A DNA stretch of 51,684 nucleotides from Tannerellaceae bacterium (GCA_031259845.1 JAIRKZ010000186.1:1-51684), one strand, 5' to 3'; positions 34,829-44,870 are shown, counted from the first letter of the stretch. Notes: generated by a model from the sequence alone, not told the origin. A program made the numbers and translations.

Positions 34829-36223
34829 ATGAAAAACGTATTTCTTCTTTTAACAAGCGCATGCTGTTTTGCGCTTGCTTCCTGTTCCTCGCCGGGAAAC
34901 GGATATTTATTTGATGGAAAAGACAGTAGTAAATGGAACACTACCGGACAGGTATCCGTGGCCGATGAAACATTGACGCTATCGGGCGCAAATACCCAGG
35001 CTGTCCTTAAAAAAGGCGCTTATAAAAACTTCCGGTTAAGCATGGAAGTACGCACTACGCCGGGTGGCAAAGGCGCTATATGGTTCCATACAAACCCTGC
35101 CCTGAGCAAAGGATACAGCGTAGCCATCAATAACGACAGGGAAGCCCCCGTGTGGTGGAAAATGACAGGAAGCCTCGTCTCCGTACGTAACCTTACCAAG
35201 AGCTTCGTTAAAGAAAACAACTGGTTTACAATGGATATTATAGCGGAAGGAAGAAAAGTAACCGTAAATATAAACGGAAGCCCCGTGGTAGAATATATCG
35301 AACCTGAAAATCCTTACCGGATAGCCTCCCATGCAAATACGTTACTTTCCGAAGGCACATTTGCACTGGTAAGTGAAGGCGGCGGAGATATCCAATTCAA
35401 AAACATCGCAGTTACGACACTGAACTTACAGGAAAGAGGCGTAGACGTTAACGAACAGGCAGCCCTGGCTACGAATGAACAGACAGATGAAATCATCCGG
35501 CTGCACCAGGAGGATTTCCCTGTGCTGGATTATCATGTACATCTCAAAGGCGGGTTGACAAAAGAAGAAGCTGCCAAACAATCACGCAAAACAGGCATCA
35601 ATTATGTCATCGCTCCAAACTGCGGAATAGGTTTCCCCATCACAAACGACGTAGAAGTATTGCAATTCCTCAACGAAATGCGCTCCGAACCTTTCATCCT
35701 TGCCATGCAGGCGGAAGGGCGTGAATGGATAACCACCTTCTCGCCCGAGGTTCGTAATGAATTTGATTATGTATTTACCGACGCCTTAACCTTTACAGAC
35801 AACAAAGGGCGCCGCAGCCGTATATGGATACCGGAAGAAACCTGGATTGAAAACGAACAACAGTATATGGACCTGATAGTAGATAAGATTTGCGGCGTAT
35901 TGCAGGAACCGATGGATATTTATGTAAACCCATGTTTCCTCCCCCCTCAGATGCAAGACCGTTACGATGAATTCTGGACGGAAGAGCGCATGAATAAATT
36001 CATCGACGCCCTCGCCAAAAGCGGAAAAGCCCTCGAAATAAACGAGCTATACAACATCCCCAATAAAGCGATTCTTCAAAAAGCAAAAGACGCCGGCGTA
36101 AAATTTACCTTTGGAACCAACAACGTAAAGCCTGAGGTAAGCGGCCTGGAATACAGCATCCGTATGAAAAAGGAACTCGGATTAACGGCCAACGATATGT
36201 ATAAACCAAAGATTAAAATCTGA
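34829..36223 (+). CDS. lipoprotein fusing a DUF1080 (3-keto-disaccharide hydrolase) domain to a PHP/amidohydrolase-like domain
   Basis: A 464-residue lipoprotein: signal MKNVFLLLTSACCFALASC with C19 lipidated. Residues about 25-195 form a DUF1080/3-keto-disaccharide hydrolase jelly roll (GYLFDGKDSSKWNTTGQ, GAIWFHTNP, FTMDIIAEGRKVTVNINGSPVVEY, IQFKNIAV). Residues about 225-464 are a metal-dependent PHP-type hydrolase, opening with FPVLDYHVHLKGG (HxH) and ending with ALEINELYNIPNKAILQKAKDAGVKFTFGTN. The fusion suggests two consecutive steps on one substrate, for example splitting a 3-keto glycoside and processing the product, but this is inference. The divergent isomerase is the likely partner. 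Confidence 0.8.
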   Translation: MKNVFLLLTSACCFALASCSSPGNGYLFDGKDSSKWNTTGQVSVADETLTLSGANTQAVLKKGAYKNFRLSMEVRTTPGGKGAIWFHTNPALSKGYSVAINNDREAPVWWKMTGSLVSVRNLTKSFVKENNWFTMDIIAEGRKVTVNINGSPVVEYIEPENPYRIASHANTLLSEGTFALVSEGGGDIQFKNIAVTTLNLQERGVDVNEQAALATNEQTDEIIRLHQEDFPVLDYHVHLKGGLTKEEAAKQSRKTGINYVIAPNCGIGFPITNDVEVLQFLNEMRSEPFILAMQAEGREWITTFSPEVRNEFDYVFTDALTFTDNKGRRSRIWIPEETWIENEQQYMDLIVDKICGVLQEPMDIYVNPCFLPPQMQDRYDEFWTEERMNKFIDALAKSGKALEINELYNIPNKAILQKAKDAGVKFTFGTNNVKPEVSGLEYSIRMKKELGLTANDMYKPKIKI

Positions 36224-36357
36224 CGTTTCTCTAAGAAATGAGGGTGAAGATGTCAAAAGTCTCCTTAGCTAATACGGTTTGTTCGTTTAGAATTAATGAA
36301 AACAAGCTGTCATTCTTTGTTTGGGTATACGATAATTTCGTATAGTTATCTCATCCG

Positions 36358-36389
36358 TTTCCACCGGTCACCCTCGTGACCGGTGGAAA
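36358..36389. repeat. 14-bp perfect palindromic stem-loop
   Basis: TTTCCACCGGTCAC pairs perfectly with GTGACCGGTGGAAA around the tetraloop CCTC. It lies between two convergent genes in a 268-bp gap (36224-36491) that otherwise holds no gene. There is no T-run on either strand. A second, smaller dyad (TATACGA-TAATT-TCGTATA) sits just upstream at 36326-36344. Confidence 0.85.
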
Positions 36390-36491
36390 CCAGGGTAAAC
36401 AAAACAGTAAATAATCAGATATAAAGCATTAAAACAATGAGTTCAGGTCAGGAGTTCAGGTTATGTATTTCCTTAACTAAACGACCGCTTT

Positions 36492-37397
36492 TTATTTTTC
36501 CAACTCGAACTTCCGCTGGCCGATTAAATTCCCGTCGGCAAAAACATCAACCCGGTAAGCGCCCGGAGACAGGAACTCTTCAATATTCCAATACATGGTT
36601 ACCGGGAGTTCTTCGCCATCGTACTCTACCGTTTTTTTCATTGAATAATTGATTTCTTTTCCTTCAAAAAGGAATACATCGGCACGGCTTTTTACTAAAA
36701 TATCGTCATCCGGCTTTTTCAGGCGGACATAAATTGTTTTTTCCCCAACGGGGGCTGTAATGTTTTTAACAATACGGAAGTTTACCACGAATTGCTCCAT
36801 TTGCTTTATTTTCTTTACTTCCTTCCCGCGGGCGTTAACGGGCGTAACCGTTATCCCCGTAGCATCCAGCCGGCTTGCCAGCGTTACTCTTTCGTTTTGC
36901 TTTTCCAGTTCCTTTGTTAATTGAGCCGCCGTAGACGACGCTTGCCGGTATCTCCTTACGGCCTGGTCTTTTTCCTTTGTTAATTGCTGGTTAGCCTGAT
37001 TCAGCGAATCTATCTGGATTACATAATTACGCATGATTCGCCGCAAGGTTTCCAACTCTTTTTTCAATTCGCTGATACGTTTGGCATTCGTAGCTTTTAC
37101 GGTACGCAATTCTTCCATCAAACGCTGTACTTTAGCCTGCTCGGTGCTTAGCAGCGTAAGAAGCGAATCATTATTCACACTGAATTTGTATCCCTCGTAT
37201 TGGAGGGATAATTCATTAAAGTCGTCGGCTAATGATTCTTTTTCCAAATCGAACGTTGCCACCAAATCAGACATTTGCTGTTTCTGGTGATAGATGTAGT
37301 ATACGGCTCCGCCGATAAGTAATAGCAAGACGATGATTGCTACGATAAGCAATGACAATTTATTGATTTCCTTATTCTCTTTATTTCCTGAATTCAT
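36492..37397 (-). CDS. membrane-anchored coiled-coil protein with C-terminal beta domain
   Basis: A 301-residue Bacteroidetes-type protein of unknown function. A short basic cytoplasmic tail precedes one transmembrane helix (LSLLIVAIIVLLLLIGGAVYYIY, about residues 14-36). A long coiled coil spans roughly residues 45-175 (EQAKVQRLMEELRTVKATNAKRISELKKELETL). The C-terminal beta-rich domain (QMEQFVVNFRIVKNITAPVGEKTIYVRL...FLSPGAYRVDVFADG) looks like an immunoglobulin-like fold. Topology suggests the coiled coil reaches into the periplasm. It is transcribed alone from a perfect TACCTTTG box, divergently from guaA. An envelope structural or spacer role is possible. Confidence 0.75.
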   Translation of the reverse strand: MNSGNKENKEINKLSLLIVAIIVLLLLIGGAVYYIYHQKQQMSDLVATFDLEKESLADDFNELSLQYEGYKFSVNNDSLLTLLSTEQAKVQRLMEELRTVKATNAKRISELKKELETLRRIMRNYVIQIDSLNQANQQLTKEKDQAVRRYRQASSTAAQLTKELEKQNERVTLASRLDATGITVTPVNARGKEVKKIKQMEQFVVNFRIVKNITAPVGEKTIYVRLKKPDDDILVKSRADVFLFEGKEINYSMKKTVEYDGEELPVTMYWNIEEFLSPGAYRVDVFADGNLIGQRKFELEK

Positions 37398-37423
37398 ATA
37401 ATTTAAACTACTAAATGAACGTA

Positions 37424-37431
37424 CAAAGGTA
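37424..37431 (-). promoter_or_regulatory. -7 promoter box of coiled-coil protein gene
   Basis: The minus strand reads TACCTTTG, a perfect TAnnTTTG box 27 nt upstream of the ATG. Confidence 0.68.
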
Positions 37432-37546
37432 ATGCTAAATTAATTCATCGAAAAAGTATTCACGTACATTTGCACATTTTAAAGCCGTCTTAACAAATAC
37501 CGTTTGTGAATGAGGGATATACCTTTTCGCTTCAAAATATTATTAC

Positions 37547-37554
37547 TAACTTTA
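37547..37554 (+). promoter_or_regulatory. putative -7 box of guaA
   Basis: TAACTTTA, one base from TAnnTTTG, lies 28 nt before the guaA ATG. Confidence 0.5.
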
Positions 37555-37581
37555 CCCACTCAATTAAACACTTAAAACTCC

Positions 37582-39102
37582 ATGCACGAGAAAATAATTA
37601 TTCTTGACTTCGGTTCACAAACAACTCAATTGATTGGTCGCAGAATCAGAGAGCTGAATACGTATTGCGAAATAGTTCCTTACAACAAATTCCCCTGCGG
37701 CGCCAACGATATAAAAGGAGTTATCCTTTCGGGCAGCCCTTATTCCGTATACGACGACAAGGCTTTCCGGGCAGACCTGGCCGCCGTCCGGGGGGCATAT
37801 CCGGTGCTGGGTATCTGCTACGGAGCGCAATATATGGCTTATACATCCGGGGGCAATGTAGAAAATGCCAATTCGCGGGAATACGGGCGTACGCATCTTG
37901 CCCGGATAGATATGAACGATCCGCTGATGAAAGGAGTTCATACCGGGTCGCAGGTATGGATGTCTCACGGCGATACGATTACCACACTGCCCGCCCCGTT
38001 CCGGGTGATAGCGAGCACCGGCGACGTGGAAGCGGCGGCATTCCATATAGAGGGGGAACAAACATGGGGCGTACAGTTCCATCCCGAAGTATTCCATACC
38101 ACCGACGGCAGGCAGATACTTGATAACTTCCTCGATATATGCGGCTGTAAAAAAGACTGGACGCCGGCATCCTTTATTGAACTGACCGTGGCCGGCCTGA
38201 AAGAACAGCTCCGGGACGACAAGGTAATCCTGGCCCTTTCCGGAGGCGTAGATTCGTCTGTTACGGCCGTCTTGTTAAACAGAGCCATCGGTAAGAACCT
38301 TACCTGTATATTCGTAGACCACGGCCTGCTACGGAAGAACGAATTTGAAAATGTGCTGAAAGATTACGAACATCTGGGCCTGAATGTTATCGGGATAAAC
38401 GCTAAAGACAAATTCTACAAAGCGCTGGCCGGGGTAACCGACCCGGAACAAAAACGGAAAATTATAGGCAAGGGCTTTATAGACGTTTTCGACGAAGAAG
38501 CGCATAAGCTGAAAGACATCAAATGGCTCGGGCAGGGAACCATTTATCCCGACGTTATAGAATCGCTGTCTATAACAGGAACCGTTATCAAGAGCCATCA
38601 CAACGTAGGCGGCCTGCCCGAAAAGATGCACTTGAAATTAGTAGAACCCCTGCGCCTGCTGTTCAAAGACGAAGTAAGGAAAGTGGGTATGGAATTAGGC
38701 ATGATGCCCCATTTAATTAAGCGCCACCCATTCCCCGGCCCGGGACTGGGTATCCGTATCATCAGCGACGTCACCCCGGAAAAAGTAGATATTCTTCAAA
38801 ATGCCGATGATATCTACATCACGCTGCTCCGTGAATGGGGTTTATATGAGGATGTATGGCAGGCCGCCGCTATCCTGCTTCCTATCCGCTCTGTAGGCGT
38901 TATGGGCGACGAACGCACATACGAAAACACCGTTGTACTGAGAGCCGTAACATCAACAGACGCCATGACAGCCGATTGGGCGCAGTTGCCTTATGATTTC
39001 TTAGCCAAAGCGTCTAACGAAATCATCAATAAGGTAAAAGGCGTGAACCGCGTAGTTTACGACATCAGTTCCAAACCCCCTTCAACCATCGAATGGGAAT
39101 AG
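37582..39102 (+). CDS. guaA: GMP synthase (glutamine-hydrolysing)
   Basis: A 506-residue bifunctional enzyme converting XMP to GMP. The N-terminal class I glutamine amidotransferase has nucleophile Cys in [10 protein letters not shown] and the His-Glu pair in [12 protein letters not shown]. The ATP pyrophosphatase domain has the P-loop [16 protein letters not shown]. The dimerisation/XMP domain ends canonically with [21 protein letters not shown] and [12 protein letters not shown] are further signature segments. Complete length. It is monocistronic with a hairpin terminator 12 nt after the stop, then repeat array B. No purine riboswitch is evident in the leader. Confidence 0.97.
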   Translation: MHEKIIILDFGSQTTQLIGRRIRELNTYCEIVPYNKFPCGANDIKGVILSGSPYSVYDDKAFRADLAAVRGAYPVLGICYGAQYMAYTSGGNVENANSREYGRTHLARIDMNDPLMKGVHTGSQVWMSHGDTITTLPAPFRVIASTGDVEAAAFHIEGEQTWGVQFHPEVFHTTDGRQILDNFLDICGCKKDWTPASFIELTVAGLKEQLRDDKVILALSGGVDSSVTAVLLNRAIGKNLTCIFVDHGLLRKNEFENVLKDYEHLGLNVIGINAKDKFYKALAGVTDPEQKRKIIGKGFIDVFDEEAHKLKDIKWLGQGTIYPDVIESLSITGTVIKSHHNVGGLPEKMHLKLVEPLRLLFKDEVRKVGMELGMMPHLIKRHPFPGPGLGIRIISDVTPEKVDILQNADDIYITLLREWGLYEDVWQAAAILLPIRSVGVMGDERTYENTVVLRAVTSTDAMTADWAQLPYDFLAKASNEIINKVKGVNRVVYDISSKPPSTIEWE

Positions 39103-39113
39103 GCCACATACAG

Positions 39114-39140
39114 GAGATGCTCAAAGGGGCATCTCTTTTT
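39114..39140 (+). terminator. intrinsic terminator of guaA
   Basis: GAGATGC (39114-39120) pairs with GCATCTC (39129-39135) around TCAAAGGG, followed by five T. It starts 12 nt after the guaA stop codon. Confidence 0.82.
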
Positions 39141-39166
39141 ATTTATACTTCACGCGGCAAGTTTTG

Positions 39167-39285
39167 TTTCGGACAAGTCCGAAAGCATCGCCCGGAGAGA
39201 TTTGAGAGTTTCGGACAAGTCCGAAAGCGCCACCCGGAGAGATTTGAGAGTTTCGGACAAGTCCGAAAGCATCGCCTCTCCGGGC
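39167..39285. repeat. three tandem copies of a 42-bp repeat (array B), related to array A
   Basis: Copies start at 39167, 39209 and 39251, 42 bp apart. Each begins with the palindrome TTTCGGAC-AA-GTCCGAAA, followed by a GC..CGCCCGGAGAG segment and TTTGAGAG. The third copy changes after GCATCGCC into TCTCCGGGC, the reverse complement of the CCCGGAGA segment. It shares GTCCGAAA and the CCCGGA element with array A, and both read TTTCGGACAA first in the direction of the gene they follow (guaA here, the ABC-F gene there). The 42-bp period gives artificial 14-residue peptide repeats in several frames. Confidence 0.93.
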
Positions 39286-39401
39286 TGTCCTGTTCCGGGG
39301 AAAAAAAATGAAACGAATATTTCCTGAAACAATAATCCGGCTCCTTTTGAGTTTTTAAGATAGCATACGATTTTGTATACAGTGTACTATTATTAATCCT
39401 T

Positions 39402-40673
39402 ATGACAGTCAATAATATAAAAATAGCGGTTATCGGCCTGGGATATGTAGGCTTACCTTTGGCGTGCCTTTTTTCTACTAAGTATAAGACGATTGGTTTC
39501 GACCTGGATCAATCCCGCGTAGATTCATTGATGACTGGGCATGATGAAACATTGGAAGTGGATGACGAACAGCTCCGGGAGGCTATCCGGAATGGCTTCA
39601 TCTGTACAACCGACAGGGAGGTGATGCGTGATTGCAACTTTTATATCGTTACGGTTCCCACGCCTGTCGATTCCAATCATAAGCCTGATATGACGCCGCT
39701 TTATAAAGCCAGCGAAAGCATCGGGCATATCCTGTCGGAAGGAGATATCGTGGTATATGAATCAACCGTATATCCGGGAGTTACGGAAGAAGAGTGTATC
39801 CCTGTTATTGAAAGAATATCCGGGCTGAAACTGAATGAAGACTTTTTCGCCGGCTATAGCCCGGAACGTATCAACCCCGGGGATAAAGCCCATACGGTAG
39901 AGAAAATAAAGAAAGTAACCTCTGGCTCTACCGCCGGGGCAGGGAGGTTGATAAATGAAGTATATGCCTCCGTGATTGTGGGCGGAACACACCTGGCCCC
40001 GTCTATAAAGGTGGCCGAAGCGGCAAAAGCGATTGAGAACGCTCAACGGGATATTAATATTGCGCTTGTAAACGAACTGTCTATTATTTGTGACAGATTA
40101 AATATTGATACGCACGACGTATTGGAAGCAGCCGGCACAAAATGGAATTTCCTGCCTTTCAAGCCGGGGCTTGTAGGCGGTCACTGCATAGGCGTTGACC
40201 CTTATTATTTAGCGCAATGTGCACAAAAACATGGCTATCATTCCGGCATAATCCTGGCAGGAAGGCGCCTGAACGACAGCATGGGGGAATTTGTGGCAAA
40301 CCGGGTAATCCAGTTAATGCTGAAAAAAAGTATTTCGCCTATTCATTCATCCATACTTATACTTGGTTTCACGTTTAAGGAAAATTGCCCGGATATACGA
40401 AACACCAAAGTGGCCGACATTGTCAATACGTTAAAAGAATATCAGGCGGATATTACAGTCTACGACCCCCGGGCGAATGTAAAAAACGCCCTGGATGAAT
40501 ATGGTATACCCGTCGTCAATCAATTACCGGGCAAAAAATATGACGCCGCCATTTTAGCCGTTGCGCACGACGAATTTAAACATCTCTCTTTTACGGATTT
40601 TATGAAACAAACATCTGTTATTTATGATGTGAAAGGCATATTAAAACGGGAAACCGTTGATGGGCGGCTTTGA
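39402..40673 (+). CDS. nucleotide-sugar (UDP-N-acetyl-hexosamine-type) dehydrogenase
   Basis: A 423-residue enzyme of the UDP-glucose/GDP-mannose dehydrogenase superfamily that oxidises a UDP-HexNAc to its uronic acid for surface polysaccharide. The N-terminal Rossmann motif is IAVIGLGYVGLPLACLF. ESTVYPGVTEEECIPVIE and GYSPERINPGDKAH are typical of the TviB/WbpO branch. The helical centre has EAAKAIENAQRDINIALVNE, and the catalytic Cys is in GLVGGHCIGVDPYYLA. A C-terminal domain follows (ILGFTFKENCPDIRNTKV). It stands alone behind repeat array B, with a terminator directly after it. The product is probably UDP-GlcNAcA or UDP-GalNAcA. Confidence 0.88.
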   Translation: MTVNNIKIAVIGLGYVGLPLACLFSTKYKTIGFDLDQSRVDSLMTGHDETLEVDDEQLREAIRNGFICTTDREVMRDCNFYIVTVPTPVDSNHKPDMTPLYKASESIGHILSEGDIVVYESTVYPGVTEEECIPVIERISGLKLNEDFFAGYSPERINPGDKAHTVEKIKKVTSGSTAGAGRLINEVYASVIVGGTHLAPSIKVAEAAKAIENAQRDINIALVNELSIICDRLNIDTHDVLEAAGTKWNFLPFKPGLVGGHCIGVDPYYLAQCAQKHGYHSGIILAGRRLNDSMGEFVANRVIQLMLKKSISPIHSSILILGFTFKENCPDIRNTKVADIVNTLKEYQADITVYDPRANVKNALDEYGIPVVNQLPGKKYDAAILAVAHDEFKHLSFTDFMKQTSVIYDVKGILKRETVDGRL

Positions 40674-40693
40674 ACCCCGGCCTGATGGCACAT

Positions 40694-40735
40694 AAAGAAA
40701 AAAAGCCATCCGATACCGAATGGCTTTTTTTCTTT
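40694..40735. terminator. bidirectional intrinsic terminator
   Basis: A 16-bp perfect stem, AAAGAAAAAAAGCCAT / ATGGCTTTTTTTCTTT, with loop CCGATACCGA and T-rich ends on both strands. It lies between the convergent dehydrogenase and mutase genes. Confidence 0.92.
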
Positions 40736-40754
40736 TACCCCTGTCAGAGAGACG

Positions 40755-42902
40755 TTACTCTCCTAACAGGATTTCCAATATCTGTACGGCTGCTTTGGCT
40801 ACGGAAGTTCCGGGGCCAAAGATAGCGGCTACGCCTGCTTTATACAGGAAGTCGTAATCCTGGGCAGGAATAACGCCTCCGGCGATTACGATGATATCAG
40901 GACGGCCCAACGCCTTCAGTTCTTCAATTACTTGCGGAACCAGCGTTTTGTGTCCGGCGGCTAAGGAAGATACCCCCATTACATGTACGTCGTTTTCTAC
41001 AGCCTGGCGGGCGGCTTCTGCGGGCGTTTGGAAGAGCGGGCCCATATCTACGTCGAAACCACAGTCGGCATATCCTGTTGCTACTACTTTTGCTCCGCGG
41101 TCGTGCCCGTCCTGCCCCATTTTAGCTATCATGATACGCGGTTGGCGACCTTCTTTTCCGGCAAACTTCTCAGCCAGTCCGGCCGCTCTTATGAAGTCCG
41201 GGTCTTTGCCTGTTTCTGATGAATACACTCCTGATATAGTTCTAATAATTGCTTTATAACGGCCGGCTATTTCTTCGCACGCATCGGATATTTCTCCTAA
41301 GGTAGCGCGCAATCCAGCAGCCTTAACGGCCAATTCCAGTAAGTTTCCTTTCTTTGTACGGACGCTTTCCGTAATTTCGGCCAGCGCTTTCTTTACGGCT
41401 TCATCGTCGCGGTTGGCGCGAAGGTCGTTCAAGCGTTTGATTTGTTCTTCGCGTACAACCGTATTGTCGATTTCAAGAATATCAATCGGGGCTTCCTTTT
41501 CCAGGCGGTACTTATTTACGCCAACAATCGTTTGCGTACCCGAGTCTATACGAGCCTGCGTACGGGCAGCCGCTTCTTCGATACGCATCTTCGGAAGGCC
41601 TGTTTCTATTGCTTTGGCCATACCGCCCATACCTTCTACTTCCTGTATTAACTCCCAGCCTTTATGTACCAGTTCGTTTGTTAATGTTTCCACATAGTAA
41701 GAACCGGCCCACGGGTCAATCTCTTTGCATACCTGCGTTTCTTCCTGGATATATATCTGTGTGTTACGGGCAATACGGGCGGAGAAATCCGTAGGTAATG
41801 CAATCGCCTCATCCAACGCATTGGTATGCAGTGACTGGGTATGCCCCAGCGCTGCCGCCATGGCTTCGATACAGGTACGCCCCACATTATTAAAGGGGTC
41901 TTGCTCGGTAAGCGACCAGCCAGACGTTTGGCAGTGGGTACGCAGCGCCAAAGACTTCGTATTCTTCGCCCCGAAACCTTTCACAATCTTTGCCCATAGC
42001 ATACGGGCGGCGCGCATCTTGGCAATTTCCATAAAGTGGTTCATCCCAATCGCCCAGAAGAACGACAACCGGGGAGCAAACGCATCCACATCAATCCCGG
42101 CATTGATACCGGCGCGAAGATATTCAATGCCGTCGCACAATGTATAAGCCATCTCGATATCCGCCGTAGCGCCGGCTTCCTGCATGTGATAACCGGAGAT
42201 AGAGATAGAGTTGAACTTCGGCATTTTTTGTGACGTATATTCAAAAATATCGGCAATGATACGCATCGAAAATTCAGGCGGATAGATATAGGTATTACGC
42301 ACCATGAACTCTTTCAGAATATCGTTCTGGATTGTTCCTGCCATTTCTTCCAGTTTGGCGCCCTGTTCCAGCCCGGCATTGATATAGAAGGCAAGTACGG
42401 GAAGCACTGCGCCATTCATCGTCATGGAAACAGACATCTTGCTCAAGGGAATACCGTCAAACAATACTTTCATGTTTTCCAGCGAACAAATAGAAACCCC
42501 TGCTTTACCCACGTCGCCTACTACACGTTCATGGTCGGCGTCGTATCCGCGGTGAGTGGCCAGGTCGAAAGCCACAGACAAGCCTTTTTGTCCCGAAGCC
42601 AGGTTGCGGCGATAAAAGGCATTCGATTCTTCCGCCGTGGAAAAACCGGCATACTGACGGATGGTCCAGGGACGCATCGCATACATCCCGCTATAAGGGC
42701 CGCGGAGGAAAGGAGGCAGGCCGGAAGCATAATTCAGGTGTTCCATTCCTTCCAGGTCTTCTTTTGTGTAGACGGATTTCACCTCGATATGTTCGGGCGT
42801 TTTCCAGTCTGCTTGTATGCCGTTGGCTTTTACCCACTCTGCTACGTTTGTAGCAGTAAATCCGGCAGTATTTACATCTATATTCTTAAAATTCGGTCTC
42901 AT
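40755..42902 (-). CDS. mutB: methylmalonyl-CoA mutase, large (catalytic) subunit
   Basis: A 715-residue adenosylcobalamin-dependent mutase subunit interconverting succinyl-CoA and (R)-methylmalonyl-CoA, the key step of propionate formation in Bacteroidales. The barrel domain has [52 protein letters not shown] and [20 protein letters not shown]. The C-terminal B12 domain has the cobalt-ligand motif [11 protein letters not shown] (DxHxxG, His at about residue 600) and [25 protein letters not shown]. The start is 11 nt after the small-subunit gene, so the two are an operon. Complete and canonical. Confidence 0.97.
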   Translation of the reverse strand: MRPNFKNIDVNTAGFTATNVAEWVKANGIQADWKTPEHIEVKSVYTKEDLEGMEHLNYASGLPPFLRGPYSGMYAMRPWTIRQYAGFSTAEESNAFYRRNLASGQKGLSVAFDLATHRGYDADHERVVGDVGKAGVSICSLENMKVLFDGIPLSKMSVSMTMNGAVLPVLAFYINAGLEQGAKLEEMAGTIQNDILKEFMVRNTYIYPPEFSMRIIADIFEYTSQKMPKFNSISISGYHMQEAGATADIEMAYTLCDGIEYLRAGINAGIDVDAFAPRLSFFWAIGMNHFMEIAKMRAARMLWAKIVKGFGAKNTKSLALRTHCQTSGWSLTEQDPFNNVGRTCIEAMAAALGHTQSLHTNALDEAIALPTDFSARIARNTQIYIQEETQVCKEIDPWAGSYYVETLTNELVHKGWELIQEVEGMGGMAKAIETGLPKMRIEEAAARTQARIDSGTQTIVGVNKYRLEKEAPIDILEIDNTVVREEQIKRLNDLRANRDDEAVKKALAEITESVRTKKGNLLELAVKAAGLRATLGEISDACEEIAGRYKAIIRTISGVYSSETGKDPDFIRAAGLAEKFAGKEGRQPRIMIAKMGQDGHDRGAKVVATGYADCGFDVDMGPLFQTPAEAARQAVENDVHVMGVSSLAAGHKTLVPQVIEELKALGRPDIIVIAGGVIPAQDYDFLYKAGVAAIFGPGTSVAKAAVQILEILLGE

Positions 42903-42913
42903 AATTCTTTTAC

Positions 42914-44773
42914 TTAAGCAATTCCTAATTTAGCGTTGAAGGCTTTCAACGTTTCGAGAACGTTACTCCTCACATTGACAAATTCTGTAATTCCCTGAGC
43001 TTTCAGGCTGTCCATACATTCGGGAGCGCCTGCCACTACAAACGCCGCCCTGCCTGCCAATACCTTATAAGCGGCAGGAGCCAGGAGGGCATATTCGTCG
43101 TCGCTCGAACAAAGTACAATGATTTCAGCTTCTGCTTTAAGGGCTGCCTCTATACCTGCTTCAACCGTTTCGAAACCTAAATTATCTATCACTTTATATC
43201 CTGCACAACCAAAGAAGTTGCTGGAAAATTGTGAACGGGCCAACCGCATCGCCAGGTTACCGATGGTAAGCATAAAGACCTTCGGCGTTTTACCGCTCTT
43301 TTCCGTAGCCAGGCGTAACGCTTCAAATTCGGAAGCCCCGCGGGAGAAATCAAGCGCCGGAATAGCGCCGTCTCCTTCACATCCGCAACCACATCCGCCT
43401 TCTGTATCGCTTTTAATTTTGGAGGCAGCCGTTTCCGTAAAGTTCGGATACTGGTTCGTTCCCAACAGGATTTCGCGGCGGGTAGCCACTGCTTTCCTTC
43501 GTGCGGCGGAAGATGCATTCACGGCGCGTTGAACATCGCCCACTTTAACTGCTGCATAAAAACCGCCCCTGTCTTCTACTTCAAGGAATAGCTTCCAGGC
43601 TACATCAGCCAATGAGCTGGTTAATACTTCAATATAATAAGAACCGGCAGACGGGTCTGCCACTTTATCAAAGTGACATTCTTCTTTCAACAGCAATTGC
43701 TGATTGCGCGCAATACGTTCAGAGAAGTCGTCCGGCGTTTCATACGCTTCGTTGAACGGGACAACCGTAATAGAGTCTACTCCGGCAATGGCTGCCGACA
43801 TGGTTTCCGTTTGCGTGCGCAATAAATTCACATGTGCGTCATATATCGTCATGTTCCAGTTAGACGTTTGCGCCTGTACAACCATTTTAGATACGCTATC
43901 GCAGGCAGGATGGTAAGCCGCTACAATTTCCGCCCACAACCAACGGGCTGCACGGAACTTGGCAATCTCCATAAAATAGTTCGAGCTGATACCAAAGTTG
44001 AACTTTATCTTTCCAGCCACTTCATCCACAGAGAAACCGGCATCGGTAAGCCTGGCAAGGATTTCGTTCCCCCAAGCCAGGGCATATCCTAATTCCTGCG
44101 TGATATAAGAGCCTGCATCGCTTAGGCAACAAGCGTCAACGGCAAGTACCTGGTAAGAAGGAAGCGCTTTCCCCGCTTTAAGGACAGCCGCAGCCTGTTC
44201 TACCCAGTTGTCGGCTTCGCAACCTTTTATCAACGGTTTCTTGAACGGATTGTAACTTACCGAGCCGAAACATTTGTCGGGGTCGGCTCCCCGGCTCTTC
44301 AGGTAATCGCCTAAAATACCAATCAGTTCTTCCGCCTTTCTGTTGCAAGTCTTGAAGTTTAATTCAACGGCTTCCGGGTAAATACCTTCCAGCAGCATAG
44401 CCACATTGGCGAGGCTAACATCCTCTCCTTTTAAATGAAAACCCAATGATGTAATTCCTTTTTGCAGCAAATCCAAGGCCTTTTTATTAGCTGCCTTGGC
44501 GTCGGTTACATCCATGTTTTGGCGTACCTTCCAATCGTTGTCTTTCCTTGTTCCGCGAACGTAGGGAAATTCACCGGGAAGAGATACGGTGGTCTTCATG
44601 CCTTCGATGTCTTCTGCACGATAGAAAGGATTAACATTAAATCCTTCGCTTGTTCTCCAAACAAGCTTTTTCTCAAACGGAGCCCCCTTCAGGTCTGCCG
44701 TAATCTTCGCCATCCATTCTTCCGTAGAGAGCGGAGGGAATTCAGAGAAAAGTTTTTCTTTTAAATCTGCCAT
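42914..44773 (-). CDS. mutA: methylmalonyl-CoA mutase, small subunit
   Basis: A 619-residue non-catalytic partner of the mutase heterodimer. ATG 44771-44773 ([21 protein letters not shown]) is chosen; an upstream GTG/ATG extension would overlap the promoter. The barrel domain parallels the large subunit ([41 protein letters not shown]). The C-terminal cobalamin-like domain lacks the DxHxxG ligand motif ([14 protein letters not shown] in its place), as normal for small subunits. Unusual is a Gly/Cys-rich linker [11 protein letters not shown] at about residues 459-469 between the two domains. It is first in the operon, with a perfect TACCTTTG box 59 nt upstream. Confidence 0.93.
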   Translation of the reverse strand: MADLKEKLFSEFPPLSTEEWMAKITADLKGAPFEKKLVWRTSEGFNVNPFYRAEDIEGMKTTVSLPGEFPYVRGTRKDNDWKVRQNMDVTDAKAANKKALDLLQKGITSLGFHLKGEDVSLANVAMLLEGIYPEAVELNFKTCNRKAEELIGILGDYLKSRGADPDKCFGSVSYNPFKKPLIKGCEADNWVEQAAAVLKAGKALPSYQVLAVDACCLSDAGSYITQELGYALAWGNEILARLTDAGFSVDEVAGKIKFNFGISSNYFMEIAKFRAARWLWAEIVAAYHPACDSVSKMVVQAQTSNWNMTIYDAHVNLLRTQTETMSAAIAGVDSITVVPFNEAYETPDDFSERIARNQQLLLKEECHFDKVADPSAGSYYIEVLTSSLADVAWKLFLEVEDRGGFYAAVKVGDVQRAVNASSAARRKAVATRREILLGTNQYPNFTETAASKIKSDTEGGCGCGCEGDGAIPALDFSRGASEFEALRLATEKSGKTPKVFMLTIGNLAMRLARSQFSSNFFGCAGYKVIDNLGFETVEAGIEAALKAEAEIIVLCSSDDEYALLAPAAYKVLAGRAAFVVAGAPECMDSLKAQGITEFVNVRSNVLETLKAFNAKLGIA

Positions 44774-44831
44774 AATAAGTTGTTTTATAATACTGGTATT
44801 AAATATTACTATATCGTTTAATAACAGGGTG

Positions 44832-44839
44832 CAAAGGTA
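44832..44839 (-). promoter_or_regulatory. -7 promoter box of methylmalonyl-CoA mutase operon
   Basis: The minus strand reads TACCTTTG followed by C, a perfect TAnnTTTG box 59 nt upstream of the mutA ATG. Confidence 0.7.
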
Positions 44840-44870
44840 AAATAAATAAATAGCAACCACAATGAAAACA

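Noticed and set aside
39093..39311. Apparent small proteins with 14-residue repeats (e.g. FESFGQVRKHRPER) on both strands
   Set aside because: They are translations of the 42-bp DNA repeat, whose period is divisible by three; open frames appear on both strands and no start site or homology supports a gene.
43220..43270. Loss of the DxHxxG motif in the mutase small subunit as a sign of decay
   Set aside because: Small subunits of heterodimeric methylmalonyl-CoA mutases normally lack it; the large subunit has it intact.
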